From contig NC_135502.1 of the NCBI RefSeq assembly GCF_052857255.1, positions 151,403,311 through 151,467,310 on the forward strand: 64,000 nucleotides of DNA, read 5' to 3'. A program made the position numbers and the translations under genes. Below the pieces are notes generated by a model. The model was not told the origin of the DNA. It worked only from the letters and a program-made list of their open reading frames with translations, and made no database searches. This stretch comes from Amblyomma americanum (taxonomy: Eukaryota; Arthropoda; Arachnida; Ixodida; Ixodidae). Below, in pieces: positions 1 to 11,032 of this stretch. Position 1 is the stretch's first letter. Each line of letters opens with the position of its first letter.

Positions 1-645
1 TTGTTGGCTTTGTTCTACCTGGCTGCATCGGTCGCGAGAACACCTGGATTACTGACAGCGACCTGAAAATGCTGAACAGATGTAATACCGAGAGTTACGA
101 TGCTACAAGGAACATCGAGCAACACGGCATCAGCCCCTGTGGGAACGGTACACTGCTGTCCACGGCCCTCGGAGTAACATAGCAGCCGCTGCGACATCGA
201 CGTTAAACTGCATAATACGGAGTCACGCTCCGTACATCGGACCGGGACATGGTGGAACCGTGAGCGAGATGACGTTGAGAAACTATTTCGTCTCTTCAGT
301 TCAGATTGTTGGTTTTGTTCCACCTGGCTGCTTTGCTCATGAGAAGGCCTGGATTACCAACACCGACCTGAAACGCTGAACAGATGTAACTCCGAGAGTT
401 ACGATGCTACAAGGAACATCGAGCAACACGGCATGAGCCCCCGTGGGAATATTTCTCGGAGTAACATAGGAGCCGTGGCGACATCGACGTCAAACTGCTT
501 AAAACAGAGTCATGCTCTGTACATCTGAACAGGGCATGGTGGCACCGTGAGCGAGATGACGTTGAGGAACTATTTCGCCTTTTTGGTTCAGATTGTTGGC
601 TTTGTACTACCTGGCTGCATCGGTCACGAGAACGCCTGGATTACT

Positions 646-667
646 AACAGCGACCTGAAAACGCTGT
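646..667 (+). other. Hybrid monomer junction in copy 1
   Basis: The monomer at 547-855 begins like the monomers at 11607 and 23460 ('ggtcacgagaacgcctgg', 'actaacagcgacctg') and ends like those at 12236 and 23764 ('ctgtacagatataactcc'). The switch lies in 'cgacctgaaaacgctg'. Relative to copy 2, 609 bp (two monomers) are missing. Confidence 0.75.
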
Positions 668-1249
668 ACAGATATAACTCCGAGAGTTACGTTGCTACAA
701 GGAACATCGAGCAACACGGCATCAGCCCCGGCGGGAACAGTCCTCCGCTCTCCACAGCCCTCGGGGTAACATGGGAGCCGCTGCGACATCGAGGTCAAAC
801 TGCTTTAAACGGAGTCACGCTCCGTACATCGGAACGGGGCATGGTGGCAGTGTGAGCGAGATGACGTTGAGGAACAATTTCGTATTTTTAGTTCAGATTG
901 TTGGTTTTGTTATACCTGGTTGCATTGCTCATGAGAACGCCTGGATTCCCGACCATGACCTGAAAACACTAAACAGACGTAACTCCGAGAGTTACGATGC
1001 TACAAGGAAAATCGAACAACGCGGCATCAGCCCCTGTGGGAACAGTTCACCGCTGTCCCCGGCCCTCGGAGCAACATGGGAGCCGCTGAGACATCGACAT
1101 CAAACTGCTTTAAACAGAGTCACGCTCCGTTCATCGGAACGGCGCATGGTGGCGCCTTGAGCGAGATGACGTTGAGGAACTATTTCGTAATTTTGGTTCA
1201 GATTGTTGGATTTGTTCTTCCTGGCTGCATCGGTCGCGAGAATGCCTGG

Positions 1250-4200
1250 ATTACTGACAGCGACCTGAAAATGCTGAACAGATGTAATACCGAGAGTTAC
1301 GATGCTACAAGGAACGTCGAGCATCACGGCATTAGCCCCTGTGGGAACAGTTCTCGGAGTAACATGGGAGCCGCAGCGACATCGGGGTCAAACTGCTTTA
1401 AACAGAGTCACGCTCCGTACATCGGAACGGGGCATAGTGGCACAGTGAGCGAGATGACGTTGAGGAAATATTTCGCATTCTAGTTCAGATTGTTGGTTTT
1501 GTTATACCTGGCTGCATTGCTCATGAGAACGCCTGGACTCCCGACCACGACCTGAAAACACTAAACAGACGTAACTCCGAGAGTTACGATGCTACAAGGA
1601 ACATCGAGCAACGAGGCATCAGCCCCTGTGGGAACAGTCCATCGCTGTCCCCGGCCCGAACAGTCCATCGCTGTCCCCGGCCCTCGGAGCAACATGGGAG
1701 CCGCTGCGACATCGACGTCAAAGTTTTTTAAAAAGAATCACGCTGCTTTCCTCGGAACGGGGAAAATTTTAGACCATGAGCGAGATGACGTTGAGGAACT
1801 ATTTCGAATCTTTAGTTCAGATTGTTGGTTTTGTTCTATCTGGCTGCATTGCTCATGTCACACCTTTATTACTGATAACGACCTGAAAACGCTGAACAGA
1901 TGTAACTCCGAGAGTTACGATATTACAAGCAACATCGAGGAACACGGCATTATCCCCTGTGGGAACAGTCCCCCGCTGTGCACGGCCCTCGGAGTAACAT
2001 GGGAGGCGCTGCGACATCGACGTCAAACTGCTTCAAACCGAGTCACTCAGCCTTCATCGGAACGGGGCATGGTGGCACCGTGAGGGAGACGACGTTGAGG
2101 AACTATTTCGTCTTTTTGGTTCAGATCGTTGGTTTTGTTCCACCGGGCTGCATTGCTCATCAGAACTCCTGGATTACTGACAGCGACCTGAAAATGCTGA
2201 ACAGATGTAATACCGAGAGTTACGATGCTACAAGGAACGTCGAGCATCACGGCATTAGCCCCTGTGGGAACAGTTCTCGGAGTAACATGGGAGCCGCAGC
2301 GACATCGGGGTCAAACTGCTTTAAACAGAGTCACGCTCCGTACATCGGAACGGGGCATAGTGGCACAGTGAGCGAGATGACGTTGAGGAAATATTTCGCA
2401 TTTTAGTTCAGATTGTTGGTTTTGTTATACCTGGCTGCATTGCTCATGAGAACGCCTGGACTCCCGACCACGACCTGAAAACACTAAACAGACGTAACTC
2501 CGAGAGTTACGATGCTACAAGGAACATCGAGCAACGCGGCATCAGCCCCTGTGGGAACAGTCCATCGCTGTCCCCGGCCCGAACAGTCCATCGCTGTCCC
2601 CGGCCCTCGGAGCAACATGGGAGCCGCTGCGACATCGACGTCAAAGTTTTTTAAAAAGAATCACGCTGCGTTCATCGGAACGGGGAAAATTTTAGACCGT
2701 GAGCGAGATGACGTTGAGGAACTATTTCGACTCTTTAGTTCAGATTGTTGGTTTTGTTCTATCTGGCTGCATTGCTCATGTCACACCTTTATTACTGATA
2801 ACGACCTGAAAACGCTGAACAGATGTAACTCCGAGAGTTACGATATTACAAGCAAAATCGAGGAACACGGCATCAGCCCCTGTGGGAACAGTCCCCCGCT
2901 GTGCACGGCCCTCGGAGTAACATGGGAGGCGCTGCGACATCGACGTCAAACTGCTTTAAACCGAGTCACTCAGCCTTCATCGGAACGGGGCATGGTGGCA
3001 CCGTGAGGGAGACGACGTTGAGGAACTATTTCGTCTTTTTGGTTCAGATCGTTGGTTTTGTTCCACCTGGCTGCATTGCTCATCAGAACTCCTGCATTAC
3101 TGATAGCGACCTGAAAACGCTGAGCAGATGTAACTCCGAGAGTTACGTTGCTACAAGCAACATCGAACAACGCGGCATCAGCCCCTGTGGGAATGGTACC
3201 CTGCTGTCAACGACCCTCGGAGTAACATGGGAGCCGCTGCGACATCGACGTCAAACTGCTTTAAACAGAGTCACGCTCCATTCATTGGAACGGGGCATGG
3301 TGGCGCCGTGAGCGAAATGACGTTGAGCAACTATTTCGTAATTTTGGTTCAGATTGTTGGTTTTGTTCTACCTAGCTGCATTGCTCATGAGAACGCCTGG
3401 ATAACCGATAAAGACCTGAAAACGCTGAACAGATGTAACTCCTAGAATTACGATATTACAAGCAACATCGAGCAACACGGCATCAGCCCCGGTGGGAACA
3501 GTCCTCCGCTCTCCACAGCCCTCGGGGTAACATGGGAGCCGCTGAGACATCGAGGTCAAACTGCTTTAAACAGAGTCACGCTCCGTACATCGGAACGGGG
3601 CATAGTGGCACAGTGAGCGAGATGACGTTGAGGAAATATTTCGCATTTTAGTTCAGATTGTTGGTTTTGTTATACCTGGCTGCATTGCTCATGAGAACGC
3701 CTGGACTCCCGACCACGACCTGAAAACACTAAACAGACGTAACTCCGAGAGTTACGATGCTACAAGGAACATCGAGCAACGCGGCATCAGCCCCTGTGGG
3801 AACAGTCCATCGCTGTCCCCGGCCCGAACAGTCCATCGCTGTCCCCGGCCCTCGGAGCAACATGGGAGCCGCTGCGACATCGACGTCAAAGTTTTTTAAA
3901 AAGAATCACGCTGCGTTCATCGGAACGGGGAAAATTTTAGACCGTGAGCGAGATGACGTTGAGGAACTATTTCGACTCTTTAGTTCAGATTGTTGGTTTT
4001 GTTCTATCTGGCTGCATTGCTCATGTGACACCTTTATTACTGATAACGACCTGAAAACGCTGAACAGATGTAACTCCGAGAGTTACGATATTACAAGCAA
4101 CATCGAGGAACACGGCATCAGCCCCTGTGGGAACAGTCCCCCGCTGTGCACGGCCCTCGGAGTAACATGGGAGGCGCTGCGACATCGACGTCAAACTGCT

Positions 4201-4340
4201 TTAAACCGAGTCACTCAGCCTTCATCAGAACGGGGCATGTTGGCACCGTGAGCGAGATGACGTTGAGGAACTATTTCGACTTTTTGGTTCAGATCGTTTG
4301 TTTTGTTCCACCTGGCTGCATTGCTCATCAGAGCTCCTGG
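1250..4340 (+). repeat. Local triplication of a three-monomer block in copy 1
   Basis: A block with a characteristic order of variant monomers occurs three times: about 1250-2172, 2173-3095 (offset 923 bp) and 3545-4340 (offset 1245 bp from the second). Shared private features include the 26-bp internal duplication, the 'aaagttttttaaaaagaa' variant (1717, 2640, 3885) and 'atttcgcat' followed by 'tagttcag'. Copies 2 and 3 of the higher-order unit each have this block only once (13255 and 24806 regions), so the expansion is specific to copy 1. Confidence 0.8.
1633..1684 (+). repeat. 26-bp internal tandem duplication in a variant monomer
   Basis: The segment beginning 'aacagtccatcgctgtcc' and ending 'ggcccg' is present twice in direct succession, at 1633 and 1659. 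The same variant recurs at 2556-2607, 3801-3852, 13299-13350 and 24850-24901, so it arose once and was copied with its block. It lengthens the monomer and changes its reading frame, which explains the cluster of similar 164-codon open frames there. Confidence 0.85.
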
Positions 4341-7179
4341 ATTACTGATAGCGACCTGAAAACGCTGAACAGATGTAACTCCGAGTGTTACGTTGCTACA
4401 AGCAACATCGAACAACGCGGCATCAGCCCCTGTGGGAACTGTCCAACGCTGTCCACGGCCCTCGGAGTAACATGGGAGCCGCAGCGACATCGACGCCAAA
4501 CTGCTTTAAAGAGATTCACGCTCCGTTAATCGGAACGGGGCAAGGTGGCGCGGTGAGCGAGATGACGTTGAGGAACAATGTTGTCTTTTTGGTTGAGATT
4601 GCTGGCTTTGTTCTACCTGGCTGCATCGGTCACGAGAACGCCTGGATTACTAACAGCGACCTGAAAACGCTGAACAGATGTGACACCGAGAGTTACGATG
4701 CTACAAGGAACATCGAGCAACACGGCATTAGCCCCTGTGGGAACGGTACACTGCTGTCCACGGCCCTCGGAGTAACATAGGAGCCGCTGCGACATCGACG
4801 CCAACCGCTTTAAACCGAGTCACTCACCGTTCATCGGAACGGGGCATGGTGGAACCGTGGGCGAGATGACGTTGAGGAACTATTTCGTCTTTTTGGTTCA
4901 GATTGTTGCTTTTGTTCCACCTGGCTGCATTGCTCATGAGAACTCCGGGATTACCGACCACGACCTGAAAACACTAAACAGACGTAACTCCGAGAAGTAC
5001 GATGCTACAAGGAACATCGAGCAACACGGCATCAGCCCCCGAGGGAACAGTAAACCGCTGTCCCCGGCCGTCGGAATAACATGGGAGCCGCTGCGATATC
5101 GACGTCAAACTGCTTTAAACAGAGTCACTCACCGTTCATCGGAACGGGGCATGGTGGCACCGTGAGCGAGATGACGTTGAGGAACTATTTCGCATTTTAG
5201 TTCAGATCGTTGGTTTTGCTCCACCTGGCTGCATTGCTCATGAGAACTCCTCGATTACCGATAGCGATCTGAAAACGCTGAACAGATGTAACTCCGAGAG
5301 TTATGATGCTACAAGCAAGATCGAACAACGCGGCCTCAGCCCCTGTGGGAACAGTCCACCGCTGTCCCCGGCCCTCGGAGCAAAATGGGAGCCGCTGCGA
5401 CATCGACGTCAAACTGCTTTAAACAGAGTCACGCTCCATTCATCTGAACGTTGCATGGTGGCGCCTTGAGCGAGATGACGTTGAGGTACTATTTCGTCTT
5501 TTTGGTGCAGATTGTTGGCTTTGTTCTACCTGGCTGCATCGGTCGCGAGAACGCCTGGATTACTGACAGCGACTTGAAAACGCTGAACAGATGTAACTCC
5601 GAGAGTTACGATATTACAAGCAACATCGAGCAACAAGGCAACAAGCCCTGTGCGAACAGTCCACCGCTGTCCACGGCCCTCGGAGTAAAATGGGAGCCGC
5701 TGCGACATCGACGCCAAACTGCTTTAAACAGATTCACGGTGCGTTAATCGGAACGGGGCATGGTGGCGCGGTGAGCGAGATGACGTTGAGGAACTATTTC
5801 GTCTTTTTGGTTCAGATTGTTGGTTTTCTTCTACCTTGCTGCATTGCTCACGAGAACGCCTGGATTACCGACAGCGACCTGAAAACGCTGAACAGATGTA
5901 ATACCGAGAGTTACGATGCTACAAGGAACATCGAAAAACACGTCATTAGCCCCTGTGGGAACAGTTCTCGGAGTAACATGGAAGCCGCAGCGACATCGAC
6001 ATCAACCTGCTTTAAAAAGCATCACGCTGCGTTTATCGGCACGGGGAAAATTTTTCACCGTGGGCGAGCAGACGTTCACCAACTATTTCGTTTTTTTGGT
6101 TCAGATTGTTGGTTTTGTTCTACCTGGCTGCATCGCTCACGAGAACGCCTGGATTACTGACAGCGACCTGAAAACGCTGAAGCGATGTAATACCGAGACT
6201 TATGATGCCACAAGGAACATTGAGCAACAAGGCATCAGCCCCTGTGGGAATGGTACACTGCTGTCTACGACCCTCGGAGTAACATGGGAGCCGCTGCGAC
6301 ATCGACGTCAAACTGCCTTAAATAGATTCACGCTCCGTTCATCTGAACAGGGCATGGTGGCACCGTGAGCGAGATGACGTTGAGGAAATATTTCGTCTTT
6401 TTGGTTCAGATTGTTGGCTTTGTTCCACCTGGCTGCTTTGCTCATGAGAAGGCCTGGATTACCGACACCGACCTGAAACGCTGAACAGATGTAACTCCGA
6501 GAGTAACGATGCTACAAGGAACATCGAGCAACACGGCATGAGTCCCCGTGCGAATATTTCTCGGAGTAACATAGGAGCCGTGGCGACATCGACGTCAAAC
6601 TGCTTAAAACAGAGTCACGCTCTGTACATCTGAACAGGGCATGGTGGCACCGTGAGCGAGATGACGTTGAGGAACTATTTCGTCTTTTTGGTTCAGATTG
6701 TTGGCTTTGTTCTACCTGGCTGCGTCGGTCACGAGAACGCATGGATTACTAACAGCGACCTGAAAACGCTGAACAGATGTGACACCGAGAGTTACGATGC
6801 TACAAGGAACACGAGCAACACGGCATTAGCCCCAGTGGGAACGGTACACTGCTGTCCACGGCGCTCGAATTAACATGAGAGCCGCTGCGACATCGAGGTA
6901 GAACTGCTTAAAACAGAATCACGCTCTGTACATCTGAACAGGGCATGGTGGCACCGTGAGCGAGATGACGTTGAGGAACTATTTCGTCTTTTTGCTTCAG
7001 ATTGTTGGCTTTGTTCTACCTGGCGGCATTGCTCATGAGAACGCCTGCATTCCCGACCACGACCTGAAGACACTAAAAAGACGTAACTCCGAGAGTTATG
7101 ATGCTACAAGGAACATCGAGAAACGCGGCATCTGCCCCTGTGGGAGCAGTACACCGCTGTCCCCGGCCGTCGTAGTAAC

Positions 7180-10100
7180 ATGGAAGCCGCTGCAACATCG
7201 ACGTCAAGCTGCTTTAAACCGAGTCACTCACCGTTCCTCGGAACGGGGCATGGTGGCACCATGAGCGAGATGACGTCGAGAAACTATTTCGTATTTTTGG
7301 TTCAGATTGTTGGCTTTGTTATACCTGAATGCATTGCTCATGAGAACGCCTGGATTCCCGACCACGACCTGAAAACCCTAAACAGATGTAACTCCGAGAG
7401 TTACGATGCTACAAGGAACATCGAGCAACACGGCATCAGCCCCTGAGGCCACACTCCACCGCTGTACACGGGCCTCGGAGTAACATGAGAGCCGCTGCGA
7501 CATCGACGCCAATCTGCTTTAAACAGTCACGCTCCGTTCATCGGAACGGGGCATTGTGGCGCGGTGAGCGAGATGACGTTGAGCAAGAATTTCGTCTTTT
7601 TGGTTCAGATTGTTGGTTTTTTTCTACCTGGCTGCATTGATCACTAGAACGCCTGGATTACCGACAGCGACCTGAAAACGCTGAACAGATGTAATACCGA
7701 GAGTACGATGCTACAAGGAACATCGAGCAACACGGCATGAGCCCCTGTGGGAACAGTTCTCGGAGTAACATTGGAGCCGCTGCGACATCGACTTCAAACT
7801 GCTTAATACAGAGTCACGCTCCGAACATCTGAAAAGGGCATGGTGGCACCGTGAGCGAGATGACATTGAGGAACTATTTTGTCTTTTCAGTTCAGATTGT
7901 TGGTTTTGTTCCACCTGGCTGCATTGCTCATGAGAAGGCCTGGATTACCGACACCGACCTGAATACACTAAACAGACGTTACTCCGAGAGTTACGATGCT
8001 ACAAGGAACATCGAAAAACGCGGCATCTGCAACTGTGGGAACAGTACACCGCTGTCCCCGGCCGTCGCAGTAACATGGGAGCCGGTGCGACATCGACGTC
8101 AAACCGCTTTAAGCCGAGTCACTCACCGTTCATCGGAACGGGGCACGGTGGCAATGTGAGCCAGATGACGTTGAGGAACTATTTCGTCTTTTCAGTTCAG
8201 ATTGTTGGTTTTGTTCTACCTGGCTGCATTGCTCACGAGAACGCCTGGATTACCGACAGCGACCTGAAAACGCTGAACAGATGTAATACCGAAAGTTACG
8301 ATGCTACAAGGAACATCGAACAACATGGCATGAGCCCCTGTGGGAACAGTTCTCGGAGTAACATAGGAGCCGTGGCGACATCGACGTCAAACTGCTTAAA
8401 ACAGTCACGCTCTGTACATCTGAACAGGGCATGATGGCACCGTGAGCGAGATGACGTTGAGGAACTATTTCGTCTTTTTGGTTCAGATTGTTGGCTTTGT
8501 TCTACCTGGCTGCATCGGTCATGAGAACGCCTGGATTACTAACAGCGACCTGAAAACGCTGAACAGATGTGACACCGAGTGTTACGATGCTACAAGGAAC
8601 ATCGAGCAACACGGCATTAGCCCATGTGGGAACGGTACACTGCTGTCCACGGCCCTCGAAGTAACATGGGAGCAGCTGCGACATCGACGTAAAACTGCTT
8701 AAAACAGAGTCACGCTCTGTACATCTGAACAGGCCATGGTGGCACCGTGAGCGAGATGACGTTGAGGAACTATTTCGTCTTTTTGGGTCAGGTTGTTGGC
8801 TTTGTTCTACCTGGCTGCATTGCTCATGAGAACGCCTGGATTCCCGACGACGACCTGAAATCATACACAGACGTAACTCCGAGAGTTACGATGCTACAAG
8901 GAACATCGAGAAACGCGGCATCTGCCCCTGTGGGAACAGTACACCGCTGTGCACGGCCCTCGGAGTAACATGGGAGCCGCTGCGACATCGACGTCAAACT
9001 GCTTTAAACCGAGTCACTCACCGTTCATCGGAACGGGGCATGGTGGCACCGTGAGAGAGATGACGTTGAGGAACTATTTCGTCTTTTTGGTTCAGATTGT
9101 TGGTTTTGTTCCACCTGGCTGCATTGCTCATGAGAACTCCTGGATTACGGATAGCGACCTGAAAACGCTGAACAGATATAACTCCGAGAGTTACGTTGCT
9201 ACAAGGAACATCAAGCAACACGGCATCAGCCCAGGCGGGAAGAGTCCTCCGCTCTCCACAGCCCTCGGAGTAACATGGTAGCCGCTGCGACATCGAGGTC
9301 AAACTGCTTTAAACAGAGTCACGCTCCGTACATCGGAACGGGGCATGGTGGCTCCGTGAGCGAGATGACGTCGAGAAACTATTTCGTATTTTTATTTCAG
9401 ATTGTTGGCTTTGTTATACCTGATTGCATTTCTCATGAGAACGCCTGGATTCCCGACCACGACCTGAAAACCTTAAACAGATGTAACTCCGAGAGTTACG
9501 ATGCTACAAGGAACATCGAGCAACACGGCATCAGCCCCTGAGGCAACACTCCACCGCTGTACGCGGGCCTCGGAGTAACATGAGAGCCGCTGCGACATCG
9601 ACGCCAATGTGCTTTAAACAGTCACGCTCCGTTCATCGGAACGGGGCATTGTGGCGCGGTGAGCGAGATGACGTTGAGCAAGAATTTCGTCTTTTTGGTT
9701 CAGATTGTTGGATTTTTCTACCTGGCTGCATTGCTCACGAGAACGCCTGGATTACCGACAGCTACCTGAAAACGCTGAACAGATGTAATACCGAGAGTAC
9801 GATGCTACATGGAACATCGAGCAACACGGCATGAGCCCCTGTGGGAACAGTTATCGGAGTAACATTGGAGCCGCTGCGACATCGACTTCAAACTGCTTAA
9901 TACAGAGTCACGCTCCGTACATCTGAAAAAGACATGGTGTCACCGTGAGCGAGATGACATTGAGGAACTATTTCGTCTTTTCAGTTCAGATTGTTGGTTT
10001 TGTTCCACCTGGCTGCATTGCTCATGAGAAGGCCTGGATTACCGACACCGACCTGAATACACTAAACAGACGTTACTCCGAGAGTTACGATGCTACAAGG

Positions 10101-10253
10101 AAGATCGAAAAACGCGGCATCTGCAACTGTGGGAACAGTACACCGCTGTCCCCGGCCGTCGCAGTAACATGGGAGCTGGTGCGACATCGACGTCAAACTG
10201 CTTTAAGCCGAGTCACTCACCGTTCATCGGAACGGGGCACGGTGGCACCGTGA
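7180..10253 (+). repeat. Two copies of a seven-monomer block, 2094 bp apart
   Basis: The monomers at 7180-8160 recur at 9275-10253 (7851 matches 9945 and 8075 matches 10169, both 2094 bp apart). Shared private variants include 'gagtacgatgc' with one base lost at about 7701 and 9796, and 'gacctgaatacactaaacagacgttac'-type changes near 7960 and 10055. The equivalent in copy 2 of the large unit lies at 21131-22109. Confidence 0.75.
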
Positions 10254-10632
10254 GCCAGAAGACGTTGAGGAACTATTTCGTCTTTTCAGTTAAGATTGTT
10301 GGTTTTGTTCCACCTGGCTGCATTGCTCATGAGAAGGCCTGGATTACCGACACCGACCTGAAACGCTGACAGATGTAATACCGAGAGTTACGATGCTACA
10401 AGGAACATCGAGCAACATGGCATGAGCCCCTATTTGAACAGTTCTCGGAGTAACATGGAAGCCGCTGCGACATCGATGTAAAACTGATTAAAACAGATTC
10501 ACGCTCCGTTCATCTGAACAGGGCATGGCGGCACCGTGAGCGAGATGAGGTTGAGGAACTAGTTAGACTTTTTGGTTAAGATTGTTGGCTTTGTCCTACC
10601 TGGCTGCATATGTCATGAGAACTCCTGGATTA

Positions 10633-10659
10633 CCAATAGCGACCAATAGCGACCAATAG
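10633..10659 (+). repeat. 10-bp microrepeat replacing part of a monomer
   Basis: The unit CCAATAGCGA is present 2.7 times in succession and replaces the usual 'gacctgaaaacgctgaacagatg' part of the monomer. The same structure is at 22489-22515, exactly 11856 bp away. It is a convenient private marker of the large unit, just upstream of the retroelement-bearing monomer. Confidence 0.9.
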
Positions 10660-10859
10660 TAACACCGAGAGTTACGATGCTACAAGGAACATCGAACAAC
10701 GCGGCATCAGCCCCTGTTGGAACAGTCCACCGCTGTCACCGGCCCTCGGAGCAACATGGGAGCCGCTGGGACATCTACGTCAAACGGCTTTAAACAGAGT
10801 CAAACTCCGTTCATCGGAACGGGGCATGGTGGCGCCTTGAGCGAGATGACGTTGAGGAA

Positions 10860-11032
10860 TAATAATAATAATTGGTTTTTTTGGGGGAAAGGAAATGGCT
10901 CAGTATCTGTCTCATATATCGTTGGAGACCTGAACCGCGCCGTAAGGGAAGGGATAAAGGAGGGAGTGAAAGAAGAAAGGAAGAATAGGTGCCGTAGTGG
11001 ATGCTCCGCAATAATTTCGACCACCTGGGGAT
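10860..11032 (-). mobile_element. 5'-truncated non-LTR retroelement tail (LINE or SINE 3' end)
   Basis: A 173-bp stretch unrelated to the satellite interrupts a monomer between 'gttgaggaa' and 'aactatttcg'. Read on the minus strand it ends in a run of A's followed by CCAATTATTATTATT, an (ATT)n tail typical of the 3' end of some non-LTR retroelements. The upstream end is abrupt ('ccacctggggat' on the plus strand), as in 5'-truncated insertions. At most two bases (AA) are duplicated at the site, so the target duplication is short or eroded. From memory this sequence is a very common interspersed repeat in hard ticks and could belong to a tRNA-derived SINE such as Ruka or to a LINE; I cannot decide which. 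It contains no complete coding sequence. Confidence 0.7.

Noticed and set aside
547..855. Numerous 60-175 codon open frames throughout 1-31250 on both strands
   Set aside because: They start and stop at the same points of each monomer, shift frame at every unit, and share no known domain. They are explained by the satellite period.
10860..11032. Functional tRNA gene inside the retroelement tail
   Set aside because: 'TGGCTCAGT' resembles an A box, but no cloverleaf or good B box can be drawn from it.
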